From: Tenacibaculum sp. 1_MG-2023
GTDB taxonomy: Bacteria > Bacteroidota > Bacteroidia > Flavobacteriales > Flavobacteriaceae
Assembly (NCBI RefSeq): GCF_030547425.1
Contig: NZ_JAUORH010000010.1
Span: forward strand, 1 to 64,000
DNA: 64,000 nt
Direction: 5' to 3'
Under the pieces are notes generated by a model. That model made no database searches, had not been told where the DNA came from, and saw nothing but the letters and a program-made list of their open reading frames with translations. The position numbers were made by a program, and so were the translations under genes. How positions within the stretch are numbered: position 1 is the stretch's first letter; each line of letters starts with the position of its first letter. Positions 1-8,318 of the stretch are shown here, one piece after another.

Positions 1-1131
1 TAAATTCTTCATCAAATCTGACCTAAATAATAATTATTTATCGAAATTAGAGGTGTCCTAAAAAGGGGAAGCCTACACATTAACATCGTAGAGGAACATT
101 TGAGAAGAAAAAAATCAAAAGAAATTTGAGATAGAAACTTCGCTTTTACCAAAGCAAAGTTACATAACGCAGAACATTATAGTACAAATTCATTATCGTA
201 AATTGGATAGCTATAATTCTCTATTATGTAAAATATCCCAGAAAGTCTTGAAAGCTCAATAAACATTAGTTTGGGGGTGTTTTAACATTCGTCAACAAGT
301 GTTAATTATAATTCCATAAAATCTCGTATTTGGTATTATTCAATAATATTTTTTAAATACGTTATTCTAATAAACATTTGAACTATAATAATTTGTAGCT
401 ATAATTCGACATTATGTTAAATTGCCTCTTGCAAAAAACGCTCGATTGTTTTTTAAAAATAATTATGCTGTCGCAGTAATTTTTTTAAACACAATTTTCC
501 AACGCTTACAGCCGCACAAAAGCTAATTTTTGGAATTCTTCAAAATTTGTAATATCAATTAAAATTGTGCTGTAATTTTTTTCCAATAACATTTTCGTCA
601 ACTTTCCACAAGAGCATAAATTTTATGAAATCGAGTTTTTACGAGATTCACGAACTCCTTTAAAATTTTAAAAATTAATTAAAAAAGTGAATAAAAATAA
701 AATTCTATGCACTTGTTCTATCAAGAACTATTATTAAACTTCTTTTATTTTGTACTTCAAATATTATGTTAAATAGGTAACCACATTGTTACTATTAATC
801 TTTCTTATTTTCTTTTTTTCCTTGATGAAAAAAGAAACAAAAAAATCAAGACTTACACATAATTTTGGAAACAATTACGGTTCGTTTCTCTATATTTTAG
901 GATAGATTTGAACTTAAAAATATTATTTTTAGAAGTGTTTTATAATTGAGAAACTTAATAATAAGTATTGTTAGCTCCCTAAAATATTACGTTCCTCTCT
1001 CCTATTGTTTTGCCAAATATTCCTAATAAAAGTTTAAAAGAAGGTATACAAGCACCTAACCACATACTAGAGTATTATAATACGCATAAATAAGCAGTTT
1101 ATAATTTTAAAAATAACATTACATTGCATAT
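1..1131. other. Gene-free AT-rich region with degenerate inverted repeats
   Basis: No convincing coding region is visible in this 1.1 kb. The sequence is very AT-rich with stops in all frames. It carries scattered copies of a core resembling TTC-N3-ATTATGT-(A/T)AAAT: near 218, near 406 and a partial one near 757. The first is part of a larger imperfect inverted repeat (160-182 with 211-231). A run of A/T homopolymers lies around 805-850. It could be a decayed gene or a relic of a mobile element. Promoters for the gene at 1132 should lie in its last 100 bases, but I could not single one out. Confidence 0.6.
160..231. repeat. Imperfect inverted repeat
   Basis: The left arm 160-182 begins TTACATAA and ends ATTATAG. 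The right arm 211-231 begins CTATAAT and ends TTATGTAA. The outer 8 and inner 6-7 bases are perfectly complementary, with a short unmatched or bulged stretch between them, and the loop is 28 bases. A second copy of the right-arm motif starts at 396 (TAGCTATAATTC, three changed bases, then ATTATGT). The nested arms with a central bulge resemble folded single-strand recombination sites, but no integrase is present, so this is only a structural description. Confidence 0.45.
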
Positions 1132-2049
1132 ATGAAAAAATACGATGTTATTATCCTTACAGATAAAAGATATGTAAATCCTGAAAAACTTGATAGCTAT
1201 ATTCAAAATATATTAGATGAAGATAATTATGTGAAAGTAGCACTTGAAAACCAAGGCTTAAAAGCAATTCGCCTCTCATGGGATGATGCCATTTTTGATT
1301 GGTCTACAACAAAGTATGTTTTATTTAGAAGCACATGGGATTACTTTGATCGGTTTCCTGAGTTTTCAACATGGTTAAATACTGTTAGCAATCAAACAAC
1401 ATTGTTAAACTCAGAAAAAATTATCCGTTGGAATATTGATAAGCATTATTTACAAGATTTACAGCAAAATGGGGTACATATTTGCGAATCCTACTTTATA
1501 GAAAAAGAGACTCAATTCACATTAGAAGAACTTTCACAAAAGTATAACTTAACAGAGTTTGTTTTAAAACCTTGTGTTTCTGGAGCAGCGAGACACACTT
1601 ATAAAATTAATTCAAAAAATATTACTGAATACGAAACCGTATTTTCAGATTTAATAACCAATGAAGCTATGATTATACAGCCTTTTCAGTATAAAATTGT
1701 TGAAAAGGGAGAAATTTCGTTGATGGTTATGAATGGTAAATTTACACATGCAGTTTTAAAAGTAGCAAAGCCAGGAGACTTTAGAGTACAAGATGATTTT
1801 GGAGGTTCAGTTTATAACTACATACCTACTAAAGAAGAAATCGCTTTTGCCGAAAATGCCGTTAAAGCTTGTGTAGAACTTCCTATTTATGCACGTGTTG
1901 ATATTTTTACTGATAATAATGGTAAATTAGCTATTGCTGAATTAGAGCTAATTGAGCCAGAGCTTTGGTTTAGAAATTATCCTGCTGCTGCAGATGAACT
2001 AGCTAAAGGAATTAAACAATTAATCAACAAAAATGAAAAAGTTATTTAA
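1132..2049 (+). CDS. ATP-grasp domain protein (glutathione synthetase/RimK-like fold)
   Basis: A 305-residue protein without signal peptide. The middle and C-terminal parts read as an ATP-grasp ligase. There is a nucleotide-binding strand FVLKPCVSGAARHTY near residue 145, a hinge segment MIIQPFQ, a KGEISLMVMNG strand, and a metal-binding end ARVDIF...AIAELELIEPELWF near 245-280. Such enzymes join a carboxylate to an amine or thiol using ATP; the closest family I recognise is the one containing cycloserine-pathway DcsG. The substrate cannot be read from the sequence. The next gene starts 17 bases before this stop, so the two are probably co-translated. The ATG start is well placed after an AT-rich leader. 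Confidence 0.75.
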   Translation: MKKYDVIILTDKRYVNPEKLDSYIQNILDEDNYVKVALENQGLKAIRLSWDDAIFDWSTTKYVLFRSTWDYFDRFPEFSTWLNTVSNQTTLLNSEKIIRWNIDKHYLQDLQQNGVHICESYFIEKETQFTLEELSQKYNLTEFVLKPCVSGAARHTYKINSKNITEYETVFSDLITNEAMIIQPFQYKIVEKGEISLMVMNGKFTHAVLKVAKPGDFRVQDDFGGSVYNYIPTKEEIAFAENAVKACVELPIYARVDIFTDNNGKLAIAELELIEPELWFRNYPAAADELAKGIKQLINKNEKVI

Positions 2050-2719
2050 AATACTAGGTATATTATTACTAATTGGAGCTATTGTATTAGCAATTTTTTA
2101 TTTTAGAAATAACGAAAATTTACCTAAAGGAGAACAAGGACCTAAAGCAGATGCTTTAGCCACTAAAATGCTTAAAGCATTAAATTATGAAGCCTATAAA
2201 AACACACGATTTATAGAGTGGAGCTTTAGAGGGAAACATTTTTATAAGTGGAATAAGAAAGAAGATATTGTAGAAGTATCTTGGGATGTTAATAAAGTAA
2301 CACTATACACTAAGGAACCAGAAAAAAGTATTGTTTTAGTTGATGGGAAAAAAGTAAAAAATAAAGAAATACTTCAAAAAGCCATAGACTACTTTAACAA
2401 TGATAGTTTTTGGTTAATAGCTCCTTACAAAGTTTTTGAAAACGGAATTGAACGTAGAATTGTACAATATAAAGGCAAAGACGCTTTATTAGTTACTTAT
2501 ACCACAGGAGGCTCAACACCAGGTGATTCCTATTTATGGGTTTTAGATGAGAATGGTAAACCTACTAGCTATAAAATGTGGGTTTCTATAATTCCTACTG
2601 GCGGCATGGAGGCTACATGGAGTGATTGGGTAACAACTGAATCTGGAGCAATACTACCAACAAAACATGAAATGCCAGTTGGTACTCTAGATATGGGAGA
2701 TGTAAAGGCTTATAATTAG
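2033..2719 (+). CDS. Membrane-anchored protein of unknown function
   Basis: A 228-residue protein that I do not recognise. Residues 1-23 form a lysine-led hydrophobic segment (MKKLFKILGILLLIGAIVL), which is an uncleaved anchor or signal peptide. The remainder is soluble and beta-rich, with aromatic motifs such as FIEWSFRGKHFYKWN and a C-terminal stretch PTKHEMPVGTLDMGD. It therefore probably faces the periplasm. The start overlaps the ATP-grasp gene by 17 bases in another frame. This points to one transcript and perhaps a linked role, but nothing shows what that is. Transcription likely stops at the hairpin 30 bases downstream. Confidence 0.6.
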   Translation: MKKLFKILGILLLIGAIVLAIFYFRNNENLPKGEQGPKADALATKMLKALNYEAYKNTRFIEWSFRGKHFYKWNKKEDIVEVSWDVNKVTLYTKEPEKSIVLVDGKKVKNKEILQKAIDYFNNDSFWLIAPYKVFENGIERRIVQYKGKDALLVTYTTGGSTPGDSYLWVLDENGKPTSYKMWVSIIPTGGMEATWSDWVTTESGAILPTKHEMPVGTLDMGDVKAYN

Positions 2720-2748
2720 AGTTACCATAACTTTTTTATAAACAATAA

Positions 2749-2776
2749 AAAAGAGCAGCAATTTTGCTGCTCTTTT
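2749..2776. terminator. Bidirectional Rho-independent terminator
   Basis: A perfect 12-bp stem AAAAGAGCAGCA / TGCTGCTCTTTT with a 4-base loop ends in T on the plus strand and, because the 5' arm begins with A, also in T on the minus strand. It sits between two convergent genes (stops at 2719 and 2797) and can serve both. Confidence 0.85.
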
Positions 2777-2796
2777 GATTCTATATAAAATAAAAA

Positions 2797-3645
2797 TTAT
2801 TTACCGAAATAGAAAGTTGCTCCAATATTAATTCCAAAAGAAGAATAAGGAACTTTTTGTGATAATTGCTTTTCTCCAGCTGGATTTGCACCTAAAGGTA
2901 ACTCATCAACATACTCTATATTCTTGTTAAATACAGCAGCTAAAGGATTATATTGAGCGTTAGGGTGATTAGCGAAAATAGCTTTTACTTGCTCTATAGA
3001 TCTTGCTTCTCCATTAACATTTGCTGAAAATTCAGTAATTTCTGAAGTATCTCTAGTAACACTAATTCCCATGTATTCTAATTCTGCAAAAAGAGACACT
3101 TTATCACTTAAATCATACTTGTATCCAACAGCACCAATAAACCCTAAAGGTAAACGCCCTTTATAATCTTGTGTATAATCAACGTTAAGCATTTCTGTTT
3201 GAGATAATGCCATGTTTATTTTTCCATCAGATTCAGTTTTTCCTCCTACCTTAATTAAGGCTCCAAAACGTCCATAAATGTTATTAGTAAATTTATAAAC
3301 TAACGAGGCAGATGCTCCATAAGCTTTACCTCTAGCTTCAATATTTATATATTGAGCTTGTGTAGGTAAATCAACTAAAAGAGAAGTTTGATCTGCCCCA
3401 TTTAAGTATCCAACACCAATTTCAACACCAAAAGTGTCATTAAAAAAATACCCTCCTCTTAATTGAGTATGTAGTCCTTCACCATAACTACCGTAAGTGT
3501 TCTCTACTCCAGATGCAGTAGTTTCAGTACCAAAACGCACACCAGCACTAGAAATTGAATACCCTCCTGCTGCAGAAACATAAAACTGAGCACTTACACT
3601 CATTGTTGCTAAAATCATAGCAAGCATTAATATACTTTTTTTCAT
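2797..3645 (-). CDS. Outer membrane beta-barrel protein
   Basis: A 282-residue protein with a classical signal peptide (MKKSILMLAMILATMSVSAQ, cut after about residue 19). Alternating amphipathic strands follow (FYVSAAGGYSISS, LRGGYFFNDTFGVEIGVGYL, YGRFGALIKVGG, KVSLFAELEYMGISV). It ends in FGINIGATFYFGK, whose last strand has the aromatic near the C-terminus typical of barrel proteins inserted by the BAM machinery. It belongs to the broad OmpA-like/OMP_b-brl group common in Bacteroidota; ligand and role are unknown. It stands alone and converges on the preceding operon. Confidence 0.8.
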   Translation of the reverse strand: MKKSILMLAMILATMSVSAQFYVSAAGGYSISSAGVRFGTETTASGVENTYGSYGEGLHTQLRGGYFFNDTFGVEIGVGYLNGADQTSLLVDLPTQAQYINIEARGKAYGASASLVYKFTNNIYGRFGALIKVGGKTESDGKINMALSQTEMLNVDYTQDYKGRLPLGFIGAVGYKYDLSDKVSLFAELEYMGISVTRDTSEITEFSANVNGEARSIEQVKAIFANHPNAQYNPLAAVFNKNIEYVDELPLGANPAGEKQLSQKVPYSSFGINIGATFYFGK

Positions 3646-3779
3646 AATAAATTATTTGTTAACTTTAAATTAATAATTAAGTAAACAAACCTAATGAAAA
3701 TATAGGATTAACAAAACTTTATAACTGTTAAATTATTAGTATTATTGTAGTAAAAAGCATTAAAAAAAACACTTCTTTT

Positions 3780-4961
3780 TTGAATAAAAATATTTTAAAT
3801 CCTGAGGTTCAGGATTGTATTAATCAGAACCTAACATCCAATATAGAACAATTAATTTTTAAAGGAAGTCCCTTTATAGATATTTCTGTACAAGAATTAG
3901 CCAATCAAATCGTAGCTAAACAAAAATCAGAAAAAAAATTACCTACTTGGTTTCAAACAAAAAACATTTATTATCCTCCTAAATTAAGCATTGAACAAAC
4001 TTCTTCTGAAATAACAGCTGAGTACAAGTCTAAATTAATTGATGGGGATTCAATAATTGATATTACTGGAGGCTTTGGTGTTGATTGCCATGCTTTTTCA
4101 AAACAGTTTAAAAAGGTTGTGCACTGTGAACTAAATGAAGAACTTTCAGAAATTGTTTCGTACAATTATGAGCAAATGAAGGTTTCAAATATTAAAACTG
4201 TAGCTACAAACGGGTTAGAGTATCTAGAAAATACTTCTGAAAAATTCGATTGTATTTATATTGATCCTTCTCGAAGAAATGATACAAAAGGAAAGGTTTT
4301 TTTGTTGAGAGATTGCTCACCAAACGTACCTGAAAACTTAGATTTTTTATTTGAAAAAGCGAACACAATTCTTATTAAAAATTCACCTATTTTAGACATC
4401 ACATCAACTATAAACGAACTAAAATTTGTAAAAGAAATTCATGTTATAGCAGTTAATAACGAAGTAAAAGAACTACTTTTCTTACTAAAAAAAGAGATTA
4501 AAGTATTTATTGAAGTAAAAACATGTAATGTACTGAAAAACAAGAAGCAAAAATTTAATTTTCATCTAGATAGTGGTTTTAAATTTGAATATCATCCACC
4601 GCTAAAATATCTTTATGAACCCAATGCTGCTATTTTAAAGTCTGGAGGATTTAATGAAGTAGCAAGCCAACAAAAAGTAGGCAAATTACATCAACATTCT
4701 CACCTCTATACTTCAGAAAATTTAATTGAAGATTTCCCTGGAAGAATTTTTAAAATTAAGAATGTATTTGCCTACAATAAAAAAAGAATAAAAAAGCAAA
4801 TAACAGAATCTAAGGCAAACATTACAACACGTAATTTTCCGAAAACTGTGGCTCAGATTAGAAAAGAAACAAAATTTAAAGACGGAGGAAACACTTATTT
4901 GTTTTTTACTACAAACCTAAACAACGAATTAATAGTTATTGACTGCACAAAAAGTGATTAA
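3780..4961 (+). CDS. Class I SAM-dependent methyltransferase with THUMP-like domain
   Basis: A 393-residue cytosolic protein. An N-terminal helical part is followed by a Rossmann methyltransferase core: SAM loop DITGGFGVDCHAFS near residue 95, acidic end CELNEEL, and catalytic-type motif YIDPSRRN near 160. The C-terminal third (FEYHPPLKYLYEPNAAILKSGGFNEVA ... ) matches the THUMP-like/PG1098 ferredoxin-like domains of Bacteroidota proteins, so an RNA substrate is likely. The start codon is TTG. I chose it because the protein from there (MNKNILNPEVQDCINQN) begins as this family does and no ATG lies in frame nearby. Confidence 0.8.
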   Translation: MNKNILNPEVQDCINQNLTSNIEQLIFKGSPFIDISVQELANQIVAKQKSEKKLPTWFQTKNIYYPPKLSIEQTSSEITAEYKSKLIDGDSIIDITGGFGVDCHAFSKQFKKVVHCELNEELSEIVSYNYEQMKVSNIKTVATNGLEYLENTSEKFDCIYIDPSRRNDTKGKVFLLRDCSPNVPENLDFLFEKANTILIKNSPILDITSTINELKFVKEIHVIAVNNEVKELLFLLKKEIKVFIEVKTCNVLKNKKQKFNFHLDSGFKFEYHPPLKYLYEPNAAILKSGGFNEVASQQKVGKLHQHSHLYTSENLIEDFPGRIFKIKNVFAYNKKRIKKQITESKANITTRNFPKTVAQIRKETKFKDGGNTYLFFTTNLNNELIVIDCTKSD

Positions 4962-5000
4962 TATTTATACTATTATTTGTAATTTACCGTTTATCTAGTT

Positions 5001-5056
5001 GATAGAAGCCCCTATCGAAAAGTATGTTTTATTGTTTAGGGGCGATAAAACATACT
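5001..5056 (+). ncRNA. Candidate structured RNA: two hairpins with complementary loops upstream of fdhD
   Basis: Hairpin A pairs GATAG (5001-5005) with CTATC (5012-5016) and exposes AAGCCC in its loop. Hairpin B is a perfect 12-bp stem, 5021-5032 with 5045-5056, and exposes TGTTTAGGGGCG. The A loop GCCC can pair with GGGC in the B loop (kissing loop). Alternatively GCCCCTA (5008-5014) can pair fully with TAGGGGC (5037-5043) to make an H-type pseudoknot. An intrinsic terminator follows one base later. This is either an independent small RNA or the aptamer of a leader; I do not recognise the class. The Flavo-1 RNA motif of Flavobacteria is one known family to compare with. Confidence 0.55.
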
Positions 5057-5092
5057 AAAAGCCTTGATCTTAATATCAGGGCTTTTCTTTTT
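5057..5092 (+). terminator. Rho-independent terminator upstream of fdhD
   Basis: The stem AAAAGCCTTGAT (5057-5068) pairs with ATCAGGGCTTTT (5075-5086) through 12 bp including one G-U, the loop is CTTAAT, and a T-rich tail follows. It ends 32 bases before the fdhD ATG. It can end the methyltransferase transcript or the structured RNA just upstream, or act as an attenuator for fdhD. Confidence 0.8.
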
Positions 5093-5107
5093 ACTTGCTT
5101 TTTTGCA

Positions 5108-5115
5108 TACATTTG
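5108..5115 (+). promoter_or_regulatory. Bacteroidota-type -7 box of fdhD
   Basis: TACATTTG matches TAnnTTTG exactly and lies only 8 bases before the fdhD ATG. No clear TTTG -33 box is seen at the usual distance. If used, transcription would begin at or next to the start codon and give a leaderless or near-leaderless mRNA downstream of the terminator. Confidence 0.45.
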
Positions 5116-5123
5116 TTTTTATC

Positions 5124-5924
5124 ATGAAACAAACAGAAAGCTACCAATCAATTAAACTCTCTAATAACTCTTTAGAGAAGTTTGATGATACTCTTGTAGT
5201 AGAAGCCCCACTACAAATAAACATTAACAAAGAGCCATATACAGTAGTTATGAGAACTCCTGGGAACGATGAAGAATTAGTAAGAGGTTTGTTATATGCA
5301 GAAGATATATACAAAAAAAAAGATGGAGTAAAAGTAGATATAATCAAAACTGATAAAGACTTTTCTACAGTTATAAACATGGAAATTCTAAAAGAAAAAT
5401 TAGGGAAAGGATACTTAAATAAACGCACTCTTTTATCGGTTTCTTCGTGCGGAATCTGTGGAAAAAAGGAATTAAAAGATTTAAAAGTTAAAGGAAAAAC
5501 TTTAAAAAGTAACTCTAACGAAATAATTGAAGATATAGTTGAAGCTACATCATATATGTTTATGGAAATGAGTAATAAGCAAATTATTTTTAAATCTACA
5601 GGAGGCAGTCATGCTTGTGCTATTTTTAATAGCAATAAAAAACTATTAACCATTAAAGAAGATATTGGTCGTCATAATGCTGTAGATAAATGTGTTGGTG
5701 ATTTAATCAGTCAAAACAAGCTAAAAGAAGCTAATTATATGTTAGTTAGTGGAAGAGTTTCTTATGAAATAGTATCTAAAGCTTTCTTAGCTAAAATCCC
5801 GATAATAATAGCAGTTTCTGCTTGTTCATCTTTGGCAGTAGATTTCGCAAAAGAATTTGGAATTTTCCTTATCGGTTTTAGTAGAAATAATAAAATGACA
5901 ATCTATTCTACACCTCACGGATAA
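5124..5924 (+). CDS. fdhD: FdhD sulfurtransferase for formate dehydrogenase
   Basis: A 266-residue protein that moves sulfur from a cysteine desulfurase to the molybdenum cofactor of formate dehydrogenases. The catalytic loop SSCGICG (Cys109 and Cys112) is intact. The family blocks EAPLQININ, MRTPGNDEELVRGLLY, TGGSHACAIF, KEDIGRHNAVDK and SGRVSYEIVSKA are all present. The frame is open for 20 more codons upstream, but that extension runs through the terminator stem and encodes a spurious hydrophobic stretch, so I start at the ATG at 5124. No formate dehydrogenase subunit or cofactor gene is adjacent, so its client enzyme must lie elsewhere. Confidence 0.93.
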   Translation: MKQTESYQSIKLSNNSLEKFDDTLVVEAPLQININKEPYTVVMRTPGNDEELVRGLLYAEDIYKKKDGVKVDIIKTDKDFSTVINMEILKEKLGKGYLNKRTLLSVSSCGICGKKELKDLKVKGKTLKSNSNEIIEDIVEATSYMFMEMSNKQIIFKSTGGSHACAIFNSNKKLLTIKEDIGRHNAVDKCVGDLISQNKLKEANYMLVSGRVSYEIVSKAFLAKIPIIIAVSACSSLAVDFAKEFGIFLIGFSRNNKMTIYSTPHG

Positions 5925-6040
5925 TATTTTTTTCATAAGAAATAATTGTCTTCAGAGCCTATTATCCTCTTTAAAACTCACGAATTAAAAAAGATTTGTA
6001 TTTTAGTGCTTTTAATAATTACTAACCAATCCATATACTT

Positions 6041-6673
6041 ATGCCTTTTATAGAAGAAGATAAGTTTAAGTTAATGCAAGAAGACTTAGACAACGCTAAA
6101 TTAAAAAGAGAAGAAGCAGAAAGCGAATTAAGTAGCACACAAGAAGAATTAGCTGCGGTAAAAAAGAGCTCGAAAACTCTGCCTATTTTCTTAGGGCTTC
6201 TGTTAGGTCTTGCTTTAGGGGCTGCATATTATTTTTACGCAAATGGAGGTAGTAGTGCTATAAATAACGTAGATATAGAAGCTGTAAAAAAGAAAGAAGC
6301 CTACAGAGTATTGGACAGCATCAATAGAGCTCAAGCTAGAGCCGCTAGAAGTGATGAAGAACCTGATAACAACAGCATATCGTCTGATATAAATACTGAA
6401 ACAGTGGCAGATGAAGTAGCAGAAAACACTACAGGGGAAACAATCTATTCAGTACAAATAGGAATCCTTTCAGAAAATAAATATCCTTTATTGTCATCAG
6501 AAGTTATCCCATCAACAGTTACAACAAATGATGGTTATTTTAAATACTCTTTAGGTTTGTATACTACTTTAGATGAAGCTAAAGGTTTACAAAAAGAATT
6601 AATTAAAATTGGATTCAATGATGCTTTCGTTGCTTCATACATAAACGGAGAACGCCAAAAAATACATAATTAA
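6041..6673 (+). CDS. Single-pass membrane protein with coiled coil and SPOR-like C-terminus
   Basis: A 210-residue protein. Residues about 1-45 are a charged heptad-like coiled coil (LMQEDLDNAKLKREEAESELSS). Residues about 47-66 form one transmembrane helix rich in Gly and Leu. An acidic linker follows. The last 75 residues (IYSVQIGILSEN ... FKYSLGLYTTLDEAKGLQKELIKIGFNDAFVASY) have the pattern of a SPOR fold, which binds denuded peptidoglycan at division sites. The topology is therefore N-in with the SPOR-like part in the periplasm. The outer-membrane gene starts 10 bases after the stop, so the pair is probably co-transcribed. Confidence 0.65.
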   Translation: MPFIEEDKFKLMQEDLDNAKLKREEAESELSSTQEELAAVKKSSKTLPIFLGLLLGLALGAAYYFYANGGSSAINNVDIEAVKKKEAYRVLDSINRAQARAARSDEEPDNNSISSDINTETVADEVAENTTGETIYSVQIGILSENKYPLLSSEVIPSTVTTNDGYFKYSLGLYTTLDEAKGLQKELIKIGFNDAFVASYINGERQKIHN

Positions 6674-6683
6674 ATAATATTTA

Positions 6684-8207
6684 ATGCTTAACATTATTTT
6701 TAAAAGAGCACTCGTAGTAAGTTTACTAATGAGTGTTCATTTTTTTTACGCACAAATAAATACCATTCCTGAAAGAAAAACACAGTTTGGTTTTGGTCAA
6801 ATTGATTTCTTATCAATTAAAATGCCTGAAGGAGAACAAAATATGGACTACACAGGGCTTCATTACAACCTCAAACTAAATGATTGGAGTTATGCAGGAG
6901 TTGGGTTATATGGAGCTGTAGGAGGTATTAGAGGAGGTTTTTTTACGTTAGGTGTAAATGCTGGAATTCAACAAAAAATAACCGATAAACTTTTTATTGA
7001 TGCTGGAATTCATTTTGGTGGTGGTGGTGGTGCATCTGCCCCTGATGGCGGAGGAGCATTTATACTTCCTCATCTTAATTTAGGATATGATTTTAAACAT
7101 TTTTCTGCAACTGCAGGATACAGTTATGTCGACTTTTTTGATGAAGGTACCATTAACAGTAGTCAATTCAATGTAGCCGTACAAATTCCTCTTTCTTTTA
7201 AGATAGCAAATTTTAAAGATAGAGAAAGTACTTTTTCTGTAGAAGATTTAAAAAACACTTCTTGGAATGCCTTAAGTAATCGAATTTCATTGTTAGTTCA
7301 TCTGAATAACGCTAAGGTAACTAAAGGGTCTTATAAAGGAAATACAATACGTTTAGCAGGATTTGAATTAAATTCCTATCTTACAGATAACTTTTTCTTT
7401 TTTGTTAAAGCTGATGGTGCTTATCACGGAATTAAAGCTGGTTACATGGATATTTTCTTGGGTGGAGGTTATCATTTGTCAATGAATAAAAATCGCACAA
7501 ACATTTTAGCTAAATTTGGAGTAGGTGCTGGTGGCGGTGGCGGCGTAGATAGCAAAGGAGGTTTTTTAATTTATCCAGACATCTCTTTAGAGCAAAAACT
7601 ATTTGATAACGTGTATGCATCAATCAATAAAGGATACTTGATGAGTCCTGATTCTCATTTCGTTTCTTCAACTTTTGGTCTAGGATTAAAGTATTATGTG
7701 GATAGAGATGGAGTTTTATCAGATGAAAGAGAATTTTCAGAAGGAAAATTTAAAGGGTTTGATGCTATTATTAAACAAGATTTATATTTGAATGCTGCTA
7801 GAGATGGTGGGTTTGATCAAAACATGCATCAAATATCATTACAGTTAAACTTTTTCTTAAACAAGTATTTATATGCGGCAGGTCAAACTTCTTTTGCTAA
7901 CTTTGGAGGTGCAGGAGCTTATGCAGAAGGAATTGTGGGATTAGGAGTTCAAACAAACGACTTCTTTAAAGGAGGAACCTCTCTTTTTGCACAAGTTTTA
8001 GGAGGTGCAGCTGGTGGCGGAGGTATTAGTACAGGACAAGGATTAATTATTAAACCTAGTGTTGGGATTAATCAAAAACTTACTAATAACCTAAATTTAA
8101 GATTAGGAGCTGGTTATGTAAAAGCAAGAGGAGGAAAATTAAGTAACACTCAATTAAATTTGGGAATTTCGTATCGTTTTTCCTTCTTAAGTGTTAAAAA
8201 GTTTTAA
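6684..8207 (+). CDS. Outer membrane protein with three glycine-rich repeat modules
   Basis: A 507-residue protein with a signal peptide ending at SVHFFYAQ near residue 24. The mature part is built of three related modules. Each contains an all-glycine turn followed by a hydrophobic strand: GGGGGASAPDGGGAFILPHLNLGYDF near 112, GAGGGGGVDSKGGFLIYPDISLEQKL near 279, and GGAAGGGGISTGQGLIIKPSVGINQKL near 446. The C-terminus ends in an outer-membrane type strand (LGISYRFSFLSVKKF). A beta-barrel or beta-barrel-like surface protein is likely, but I know no name for it. It probably shares a transcript with the SPOR-like gene upstream. Confidence 0.65.
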   Translation: MLNIIFKRALVVSLLMSVHFFYAQINTIPERKTQFGFGQIDFLSIKMPEGEQNMDYTGLHYNLKLNDWSYAGVGLYGAVGGIRGGFFTLGVNAGIQQKITDKLFIDAGIHFGGGGGASAPDGGGAFILPHLNLGYDFKHFSATAGYSYVDFFDEGTINSSQFNVAVQIPLSFKIANFKDRESTFSVEDLKNTSWNALSNRISLLVHLNNAKVTKGSYKGNTIRLAGFELNSYLTDNFFFFVKADGAYHGIKAGYMDIFLGGGYHLSMNKNRTNILAKFGVGAGGGGGVDSKGGFLIYPDISLEQKLFDNVYASINKGYLMSPDSHFVSSTFGLGLKYYVDRDGVLSDEREFSEGKFKGFDAIIKQDLYLNAARDGGFDQNMHQISLQLNFFLNKYLYAAGQTSFANFGGAGAYAEGIVGLGVQTNDFFKGGTSLFAQVLGGAAGGGGISTGQGLIIKPSVGINQKLTNNLNLRLGAGYVKARGGKLSNTQLNLGISYRFSFLSVKKF

Positions 8208-8318
8208 AAATTTAACTTTTCATTAAAGTTTGATGAATTATCTTCGCTATCTGAAATAAGAAAATTAATATCTTTACTTTTTATCCTTAAAAAAGTAAGT
8301 TACAATCTATATATAAAC

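Noticed and set aside
160-420. Integron attC sites
   Set aside because: The nested arms look similar in outline, but no GTTRRRY core pair, cassette gene or integrase is visible, so I list it only as a repeat.
4962-5092. A molybdenum-cofactor riboswitch before fdhD
   Set aside because: The sequence does not show the known Moco motif, and a promoter-like TACATTTG lies after the terminator; only an unnamed structured RNA can be claimed.
5064-5123. Hydrophobic N-terminal extension of FdhD
   Set aside because: It translates the terminator stem and poly-T tract; FdhD is cytosolic and its family start fits the ATG at 5124.
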